Below, in pieces: positions 1 through 4,017 of a stretch of 8,069 nt of DNA; within the stretch, counting starts at the first letter, position 1, and each line of letters opens with the position of its first letter. The position numbers and the translations under genes were made by a program. The DNA is from DAIOHQ01 sp036744635. Its GTDB lineage: Bacteria; Planctomycetota; Phycisphaerae; Tepidisphaerales; Tepidisphaeraceae. Below the pieces are notes generated by a model, which saw only the letters and a program-made list of their open reading frames with translations, did not search any database and was not told the DNA's origin. The stretch spans positions 1 to 8,069 of the forward strand of contig DAIOHQ010000225.1 in NCBI GenBank assembly GCA_036744635.1. The letters are read 5' to 3'.

Positions 1-52
1 GGCAAGCCTCAATTAATCCCCGCGGCGCGCCCACCGTTCGTGGGGAAGGTCA
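1..52. repeat. Left copy of 52-bp terminal inverted repeat
   Basis: Bases 1-52 are the exact reverse complement of 8018-8069, the last 52 bases of the window. The identity stops at base 53 (t here; the other copy would require g). The repeat contains a short hairpin (CCCAC, loop CGTTC, GTGGG, 30-44) and the 8-bp palindrome GGCGCGCC. Because both copies coincide exactly with the window ends, the likeliest reading is a contig broken at a repeat shared by both flanks. A real inverted repeat, mobile-element ends or a sequencing linker are alternatives. No transposase is present in the window. Confidence 0.85.
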
Positions 53-351
53 TGCCCTCGGCGCTCTTGGTTGTTCTTTCCCGCCCCCCTCCCGCCCTCC
101 CCGCACCGCGCACGCGGCAGCCGGCGCTTCGGTAACCCGTTCCGAAGCATCCGTAACCCGTTCCGAGGCTTCCGTAAGCCGTTCCAGAGCTTCCGCAAAC
201 CCTTGCGAAGCTTCCGCGAACCCTGCCGAATCTTCCGCCAGCCTTGGCGGAGCGTCCGACGGACTTCAGGCTCTTCCGGCAAGCCTGGCGGAGCTTCCGC
301 CAGGGGTGCCGATTGTTCCGCCAGGGTTTGTAATTGTTCCGGCAGGGGTTT
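13..351 (-). other. Open continuation of the heptad frame beyond the in-frame TAA
   Basis: Below the TAA at 352-354 the same minus-strand frame stays open for 112 codons to a TAA at 13-15, inside the left terminal repeat. It reads E-Q-L-Q-T-L-A and similar, then six basic heptads such as LRKGLRK, LWNGLRK and LRNGLPK (units 1-6 of the minisatellite), then a Gly/Arg-rich end. The hydrophobic residues again fall 4 and 3 apart, but in a register shifted relative to the DNA unit because unit 7 (256-275) is 20 bp long. It may be the severed C-terminal half of the coiled-coil gene, or simply an open frame produced by 21-bp repeats, which are open in most frames. It has no convincing start of its own. 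Confidence 0.3.
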
Positions 352-569
352 TTATTGTTCCGCCAGGCTTTCTAACTGTTTCGTCAGGCTTGCCAATCCT
401 CTCGTCAACCTTGCCAACCCTTTTGTCAGGCCTGCCAAACCTTTTGTTACGTCTGACAAACCTTTTGTTACCTCTGACAAATGTTTTGTTATGCCTGACA
501 AATGTTTTGTCAGGCTCGACAAATGTTTTGTCAAGCTTGCCAATCTTTCCGTCAAGGCTGATTCTTCTT
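130..569. repeat. 21-bp-period diverged minisatellite, 21 units
   Basis: The stretch divides into 21 consecutive units: twenty of exactly 21 bp and one (unit 7, 256-275) of 20 bp. Left units begin CCGTAAC, CCGCAAA or CCGCCAG; right units begin TTGTCAGG or TTGTTA and carry GACAAATG. The units are strongly diverged from end to end, so this is not a recent expansion, yet length is almost perfectly kept. A 21-bp period equals one seven-residue heptad, and the minus strand reads as a leucine-containing coiled coil. The right units are AT-richer than the surroundings. There are no spacers, which excludes a CRISPR array. Confidence 0.9.
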
Positions 570-618
570 CCGGCAGACGTCCGAATTGCACCGCCGCGCC
601 CGCCACCTCCTCCAACAA
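352..618 (-). CDS. Hypothetical heptad-repeat coiled-coil protein
   Basis: Unrecognised 88-residue reading frame. Residues 1-25 are an acidic leader; from about residue 26 it consists of heptads: LASLTKH, LSSLTKH, LSGITKH, LSEVTKG, LSDVTKG, LAGLTKG, LARLTRG, LASLTKQ, LESLAEQ. Position a is always Leu and position d is Leu, Ile or Val, although the d codon varies (TTG, CTG, ATA, GTA). That keeps hydrophobic character while the DNA drifts, the pattern expected of a selected parallel coiled coil. The start is a TTG at 618 and no good ribosome site precedes it; an upstream in-frame TAA lies at 661-663. The frame ends in a TAA inside a repeat unit. No signal peptide or membrane segment is seen. 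It follows the 849-1466 gene on the same strand after 230 bp. The plus strand and other minus frames are also open, so coding is probable rather than certain. Confidence 0.45.
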   Translation of the reverse strand: MLEEVAGAAVQFGRLPEEESALTERLASLTKHLSSLTKHLSGITKHLSEVTKGLSDVTKGLAGLTKGLARLTRGLASLTKQLESLAEQ

Positions 619-848
619 CCCCGCCGCGGCGATTTTTCCCGGACCACCGATTTTCGCCGGTTATCGGAGCGCTTCCGCCCGCGCCGGCAGGCGGAGCGCC
701 GGCAGACGCCGGCGAATCGACCGCACAAGTTCCCCGTCCCCGCCCGCCGAAGACACCTGCGGTGGGCACATCTGCGGTGGGCAAGGGCGCCAGCGCCGTA
801 GCGGCGAGAGCGACGGCGGTACGTGGAGCAAGCCGTAAGCGGCGAAAC
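619..848. other. GC-rich intergenic gap with a 15-bp tandem duplication
   Basis: No convincing gene lies between the zinc-ribbon gene and the coiled-coil frame. The visible structure is a near-perfect duplication of a 15-bp unit at 754-768 and 769-783 sharing CTGCGGTGGGCA, plus several imperfect GC-rich palindromes around 665-700. No promoter-like hexamer pair was found for the minus-strand frame below it. Confidence 0.4.
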
Positions 849-1466
849 CTACACGGCGGCGGCGGGCGGAGAAGCGGTTGTGCCGCACTCCGGGCAGCGA
901 TCGGGCGTGGCGCGGAGGTCGTAGCCGCAGTGCTGGCACAGGCCAAGGCGATTGCGCCGACGAACGATCCTCCACCGGCGCAGCCAGAGTGTGGGGAGGA
1001 TGGCGAAGAGCAGGGCGAGGAACCAGGCGGGGAACGTGATGCCAGCATGTTCAGAGATGCTGAATTTGCGGTCACGGCTCCCTGGCGTGTCCGTTACGTG
1101 AGCAATTGCGAATCCGAACCAGGCGGCCGCGCGGGTGAGAGAACTGCTCGTGTCGAGACGAATGGGCTCGTTGGTATAGTACGCTGAATCCCGACGATGG
1201 GAGAATCCAATTGGTTTGAGACCCTGCGGCAGGGACTGGATTTGCTCGGGAGTAGTTGCGATAAACCGGCCCAGCAAAAACTCGAAGCGGCCGCGCCGCC
1301 ATTCGACCGCGGCGCCAATGACAGAGCGGGTCGCCACCCCCGCCTTGCTCACTTTCAGGTATACGAACTGATCGTTCGCCAAAAAACTTCGCACTGTCAC
1401 GACCACCACGCCGAAGAAAAGTGCCAGCGAAACCGCCGCGAGGAAGTTGAAGAGCTTGCGCCGCAT
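849..1466 (-). CDS. Membrane protein with C-terminal planctomycete zinc ribbon
   Basis: 205 residues. Residues 7-28 form an N-terminal hydrophobic helix (signal anchor) after MRRKLFN. Residues 30-140 are a mostly polar domain, probably outside the cytoplasmic membrane. Residues 145-162 form a second helix (FPAWFLALLFAILPTLW), followed by an Arg-rich stop-transfer segment. The cytoplasmic tail CQHCGYDLRATPDRCPECG carries Cys177, 180, 191 and 194, a four-cysteine zinc ribbon. This architecture and tail are very common in Planctomycetota, where the function is unknown; ligand or protein binding by the ribbon is only inference. ATG at 1466 has no strong ribosome site, but a TATACT lies 8 nt before it, which would give a leaderless mRNA. 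It is divergent from the plus-strand gene at 1647 and has a paralogue at the right end of the window. Confidence 0.85.
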   Translation of the reverse strand: MRRKLFNFLAAVSLALFFGVVVVTVRSFLANDQFVYLKVSKAGVATRSVIGAAVEWRRGRFEFLLGRFIATTPEQIQSLPQGLKPIGFSHRRDSAYYTNEPIRLDTSSSLTRAAAWFGFAIAHVTDTPGSRDRKFSISEHAGITFPAWFLALLFAILPTLWLRRWRIVRRRNRLGLCQHCGYDLRATPDRCPECGTTASPPAAAV

Positions 1467-1474
1467 CGCCCGTC

Positions 1475-1480
1475 AGTATA
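1475..1480 (-). promoter_or_regulatory. Candidate -10 box for a leaderless zinc-ribbon mRNA
   Basis: On the minus strand TATACT (5 of 6 matches to TATAAT) ends 8 nt before the ATG at 1466. Transcription from it would begin at or next to the start codon. No clear -35 hexamer is visible 16-18 bp upstream. Confidence 0.3.
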
Positions 1481-1557
1481 GCGGAAGCGGAGGATTCCGC
1501 GGCCTGCCTTGCGCCGATCAGAGTGGATTGCTGCTCGGCGGGGTGTGCTGACGGCCG

Positions 1558-1575
1558 GTCGGAGGGTGGCGGCTT
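1558..1575 (+). repeat. 18-bp direct repeat, copy 1
   Basis: GTCGGAGGGTGGCGGCTT occurs here and, identically, at 2073-2090. Here it ends 71 bp before the GTG of the 1647 gene; the other copy ends 81 bp before the ATG of the 2172 gene. Both copies are followed within about 10 bp by TGTCCGC. It may be a shared upstream control site or a small dispersed repeat. Confidence 0.6.
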
Positions 1576-1633
1576 AGGGGTTATGTCCGCGCATGATCAC
1601 GTGAAGACTGTATCCGTGCTCCGCGTGGCTGGT

Positions 1634-1639
1634 TATCAT
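1634..1639 (+). promoter_or_regulatory. Candidate -10 box for a leaderless mRNA
   Basis: TATCAT (5 of 6 matches to TATAAT) lies 7 nt before the GTG at 1647. With no ribosome site present, a leaderless transcript would explain the start. No convincing -35 element was seen. Confidence 0.3.
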
Positions 1640-1646
1640 CGCTCTT

Positions 1647-1994
1647 GTGGATCCTCGCCCGCCGCATCCCCTGGATTACTCAAACCGGCCGCCTCCTCGA
1701 CCTCCGCGACACTCGAAAAAGCCGCTGATGGTATTCGTCGGCTGGTGGCTCGCCGTTGGCCCCTTTCTGGCGGCGCTCCTGTTCGGCCTGTTCATCACCT
1801 TGTCAAACCTTCTCGCCCCGGGGACCACTTACAGACTGCCCGGCGACAGCTCGCTCACGCCGCACAGCGACGGCTTTGGAATGGAATGCGTGAAGCTGAT
1901 CGTGTGCGTGATCCTGATCGCACTATTTTCAACGATTTTGTGGCGTGGCTGCCAGCAAGCCAGCCGATATAGACGTCTCTATAAAGAAGGGTAG
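1647..1994 (+). CDS. Small hypothetical two-helix membrane protein
   Basis: Unrecognised protein of 115 residues. Residues 1-27 are rich in proline and arginine (DYSNRPPPRPP) and should lie in the cytoplasm. Hydrophobic helices run from about 28 to 55 (FVGWWLAVGPFLAALLFGLF) and 81 to 99 (CVKLIVCVILIALFSTILW), joined by a polar loop containing GDSSLTPHSD. The C-terminus is basic. The reading frame has an upstream stop at 1602-1604, and GTG at 1647 is the first reasonable start; ATG at 1728 would cut into the basic stretch just before helix 1. A longer overlapping plus-strand frame (1523-1972) has no such pattern and is treated as a shadow. A similar-sized membrane protein follows on the same strand after 177 bp, so they may be a pair, though each seems to have its own promoter. 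Confidence 0.65.
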   Translation: MDPRPPHPLDYSNRPPPRPPRHSKKPLMVFVGWWLAVGPFLAALLFGLFITLSNLLAPGTTYRLPGDSSLTPHSDGFGMECVKLIVCVILIALFSTILWRGCQQASRYRRLYKEG

Positions 1995-2007
1995 GCGCGC
2001 CTGCTGC

Positions 2008-2032
2008 CAACGCAGCACGGAGATGCGGCACC
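2008..2032 (+). repeat. Dispersed 25-bp repeat, copy 1
   Basis: A diverged copy of a 25-bp motif also found at 2570-2594 and 2741-2765. It begins CAACGCAGCACGGAGA and ends GGCACC, starting 14 bp after the stop of the 1647 gene. It differs from copy 2 at about three positions and from copy 3 at about five. Confidence 0.5.
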
Positions 2033-2072
2033 ACCAAGGCCCACGCCTGCTTGTGTTCCGCATCTCGCTCCC

Positions 2073-2090
2073 GTCGGAGGGTGGCGGCTT
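2073..2090 (+). repeat. 18-bp direct repeat, copy 2
   Basis: Identical to 1558-1575. Its end, GGCGGCTTTGTCCGCC, can form a small 5-bp hairpin with the bases that follow. It lies just upstream of the candidate promoter of the 2172 gene. Confidence 0.6.
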
Positions 2091-2109
2091 TGTCCGCCTG
2101 ACCTGCGGA

Positions 2110-2138
2110 TTGGGATTGGCCGCATGGGTAGCTAAGAT
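2110..2138 (+). promoter_or_regulatory. Candidate sigma70-type promoter for the 2172 gene
   Basis: TTGGGA (2110-2115) and TAAGAT (2133-2138) are separated by 17 bp, each matching the consensus at four of six positions. Transcription would start near 2145, leaving a leader of about 27 nt with the ribosome site GAGAGGA before ATG 2172. Confidence 0.35.
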
Positions 2139-2171
2139 GGCGGGAAACGTACCGGACCATTGAGAGGAATC

Positions 2172-2522
2172 ATGAAGCTGGATTATCGATCTGATGGAGT
2201 ATCCGGACGCAAGGTATCTGGCTGGGCGGTGACGTCCATTGCGTGCGCCGTCGTGCTCGCGGTCCCCTTCGGGTGGATGTGCCAGACCATGGTGGACGCC
2301 CACCGCATGCCCGGCCACTATTTCCCGCTCCTGGTGTTCTCCTTACTGTTTTGGATTGTCGCGCCGTTGTCGGCATGCGGGATATGCTCCGGGCTTGCCG
2401 CCTTTCGAGTAGGCGGGCGCTCGCGCGTTGTCGGCAGCGTCGGCCTTATCCTGAGTACGCTGGCCCTTGCCGGTCTCATCTATCTGCTAGTCATCAGCCG
2501 AGGCGGTACGCAGAGCCCCTGA
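2172..2522 (+). CDS. Small hypothetical three-helix membrane protein
   Basis: Unrecognised protein of 116 residues. Hydrophobic helices lie at about 17-36 (GWAVTSIACAVVLAVPFGWM), 51-77 (FPLLVFSLLFWIVAPL onward) and 87-108 (VGSVGLILSTLALAGLIYLL). Short loops contain CQTMVDAHRMPGHY and RVGGRSR. ATG 2172 is chosen because GAGAGGA lies 3-4 nt before it; a TTG at 2160 would add only four residues. It follows the other small membrane gene with its own candidate promoter. It has two cysteines in the second helix region (ACGIC) but no recognisable domain. The function is unknown; family membership with the preceding protein cannot be shown from the sequences. Confidence 0.7.
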   Translation: MKLDYRSDGVSGRKVSGWAVTSIACAVVLAVPFGWMCQTMVDAHRMPGHYFPLLVFSLLFWIVAPLSACGICSGLAAFRVGGRSRVVGSVGLILSTLALAGLIYLLVISRGGTQSP

Positions 2523-2569
2523 TTCAGGCAGAGATCAGGAATCCCTTCGCACAGTGAATCGCTAACTTG

Positions 2570-2594
2570 CAACGCAGGACGGAGAGGCGGAACC
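2570..2594 (+). repeat. Dispersed 25-bp repeat, copy 2
   Basis: The motif begins CAACGCAGGACGGAGAGGCG and ends GAACC. It shares about 23 of 25 positions with copy 3 (2741-2765), and the 171-bp spacing between those copies rules out a simple tandem array. It starts 48 bp after the stop of the 2172 gene. Confidence 0.6.
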
Positions 2595-2740
2595 CATGAG
2601 GGCCCAAGCCCCCCTGTATTCCGCCGACTGCCGGCTCTGACGCTGACCCTGCCGGCTCCGGCTTGCGCGGCGCGCGGGAGGAATGAGCAGGATGCAGCCA
2701 GAGGATCAAGCGTCATTTGACTGAATAAACCGCTCCGTCG

Positions 2741-2765
2741 CAACGTAGGAGGGAGAGGCGGAACC
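2741..2765 (+). repeat. Dispersed 25-bp repeat, copy 3
   Basis: This copy begins CAACGTAGGAGGGAGAGGCG and ends GAACC. It is followed within 10 bp by the double palindrome at 2771-2795. Confidence 0.6.
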
Positions 2766-2770
2766 GATAT

Positions 2771-2795
2771 GCCACCGGTGGCCCTGCATGCAGGG
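2771..2795. repeat. Two abutting perfect palindromes
   Basis: GCCACCGGTGGC (2771-2782) and CCCTGCATGCAGGG (2782-2795) are each perfectly self-complementary and share one base. They lie 29 bp beyond the stop of the oxidoreductase gene. With no loop and no T-run they are not a classical terminator; they could be a protein-binding site or part of a small palindromic repeat. Confidence 0.6.
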
Positions 2796-2823
2796 TTTTG
2801 GTACTCGGCAAGCGCCTGGACCT

Positions 2824-3897
2824 TCACCCCACCGGCACTCCCACCATCTTTCTCAGCGCATCCAACACCCGCATGTTCCCCAGCGTATCCGCCGCGGTGA
2901 CTGCGGCCGGCGCGCCATCCTGCACGACCGCCGCGAAGGCGTCCGCCTCGACGCCGTATAAATCCATCCCGGCGTCGACGATGCGAACTTCGCGCGGCGG
3001 CAGGGGGGGCGATGGGGGAGTGGCGCCGGCGGCGGCTTGAGGAGAGCCGGCGGAGGTTGTGGACAGGGGGGGCAAATCCATCCGCGGCGGAATCCCCCGT
3101 GCGATCACATACTGCGCCCCCCGCGCCGGCGGCTTCCAGGGGATGGGAATCTCGATGAAGCCTTCGCTGCCGCACAGGTAGGCGGTGTTATCCGCCTGCA
3201 CGCTCATGCCGCAGGTGAAGCTGGCGAGCAGGCCGCCGGGGAAACGCAGCGTGCCGGTGGCGATGTCATCGACGCCGCTGGGATGGAGGTGGGCATCGGC
3301 GTGGACGGCGGCCGGCTCCGCGCCGGCGAAGAAGCGGGAGAAGTTGATGCAGTAACAGCCGACGTCCATCAGCACCCCGCCGGCCAATTCGGTGCTGAAG
3401 CGGATGTTGTTCTGGGTGTTGCTCACGCGAAAGCAGAAGCTGGTGCGGATCAGGCGCAGCTCCCCAATCGTGCCGCGATCAACTTCCGCCTTTACCGCCG
3501 CCGTCAGCGGGTGGGTGCGGTACATGAAGGCCTCGGTGAGCATCCGGCCGGCCTTGTCCGCGACGTCGAACATCTCCTGGGCCTCGGCGGCGTTGGCGGC
3601 GAAGGGCTTCTCGCAGAGCACGTGCTTGCCGGCGCGCAGCGCCTGGATCGTCCACTGGCGGTGCAGTGAGTTGGGCAGGGAGATGTAGACGGCATCGACA
3701 GTCCGGTCGGCGAGCAGGGCGTCGTAGCTGCCGTGGGCGGCGGGGATGTGGTAGTTTGCCGCGAAGGCGGCGGCGGCATCAGCGCTGCGCGAGCCCACCC
3801 CCGCGAGCTGGCCGCGCGCTGAGGCGTTCACGCCGGTGGAAAACTGCTTGGCAATGTTGCCGGTTCCGAGGATTCCCCATCGCAGGCGGTTGGACAT
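2824..3897 (-). CDS. Gfo/Idh/MocA family NAD(P)-dependent oxidoreductase
   Basis: 357 residues, the usual length. The N-terminal Rossmann fold starts with WGILGTGNIA (residues 7-16), the dinucleotide-binding glycine motif. The family signature GKHVLCEKP (90-98) carries the Glu96-Lys97-Pro98 motif whose lysine is catalytic. The C-terminal alpha/beta domain contains GGVLMDVGCYCIN (173-185), the usual Asp and Tyr region of the active site. Members oxidise or reduce sugars, inositols and dihydrodiols; the substrate here cannot be told. Residues about 275-302 are an unusual Pro/Ala/Ser-rich insertion (SPQAAAGATPPSPPLPP). No signal peptide is seen, so it is probably cytoplasmic. ATG 3897 has only a weak GGA upstream. 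It follows sdhA on the same strand, behind an inverted repeat, in the place where sdhB would be expected; a metabolic link to sdh is not implied. Confidence 0.93.
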   Translation of the reverse strand: MSNRLRWGILGTGNIAKQFSTGVNASARGQLAGVGSRSADAAAAFAANYHIPAAHGSYDALLADRTVDAVYISLPNSLHRQWTIQALRAGKHVLCEKPFAANAAEAQEMFDVADKAGRMLTEAFMYRTHPLTAAVKAEVDRGTIGELRLIRTSFCFRVSNTQNNIRFSTELAGGVLMDVGCYCINFSRFFAGAEPAAVHADAHLHPSGVDDIATGTLRFPGGLLASFTCGMSVQADNTAYLCGSEGFIEIPIPWKPPARGAQYVIARGIPPRMDLPPLSTTSAGSPQAAAGATPPSPPLPPREVRIVDAGMDLYGVEADAFAAVVQDGAPAAVTAADTLGNMRVLDALRKMVGVPVG

Positions 3898-3917
3898 GAG
3901 CTGTTATCCGATGAGTA

Positions 3918-3995
3918 TTTGTGGGGTGGGCGTACCCGCCCACCTCGATTTGCCGCACGAAGGGAGACGGTGGGCGGGTACGCCCACCCTACAAA
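3918..3995. repeat. Inverted repeat made of two self-complementary palindromes
   Basis: Bases 3924-3944 and 3969-3989 are perfect 21-bp reverse complements, extended outward to 27 bp with one mismatch (TTTGT at each outer edge), around a 24-nt loop. Each arm is also a hairpin alone: GGTGGGCG, TACC, CGCCCACC on the left and GGTGGGCG, GGTA, CGCCCACC on the right. The sequence can therefore form one long stem or two short ones. It lies between sdhA and the oxidoreductase gene. It resembles a small REP- or MITE-like intergenic element; no repeat family is claimed. Confidence 0.85.
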
Positions 3996-4017
3996 ATGTC
4001 CGCTGCCGACTATTCGA

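Larger units (their letters stand above)
2523..2823. other. Convergent intergenic region with repeats
   Basis: Between the plus-strand membrane gene and the end of the minus-strand oxidoreductase there is no convincing gene; a 61-residue minus frame at 2524-2709 has low-complexity Pro/Arg content and overlaps a repeat copy. The stretch holds two diverged copies of the 25-bp motif (2570-2594, 2741-2765), a short direct repeat CTGCCGGCTC (2628-2637 and 2649-2658) and a pair of abutting palindromes (2771-2795). No hairpin followed by a T-run is visible for either gene. Confidence 0.6.

Noticed and set aside
130..569. CRISPR array
   Set aside because: Units are contiguous with no spacers and are diverged; no cas gene is present.
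71..838. 255-residue plus-strand frame across the minisatellite
   Set aside because: Repeats of 21 bp keep most frames open. This one has no consistent hydrophobic heptad and its ends are Arg/Ser/Pro-rich and low in complexity.
266..1075. 269-residue minus-strand frame across the minisatellite and into the zinc-ribbon gene
   Set aside because: It overlaps the well-supported zinc-ribbon gene in another frame and has no recognisable domain.
1523..1972. 149-residue plus-strand frame
   Set aside because: It overlaps the 1647-1994 gene in another frame and lacks the clear membrane helices seen there.
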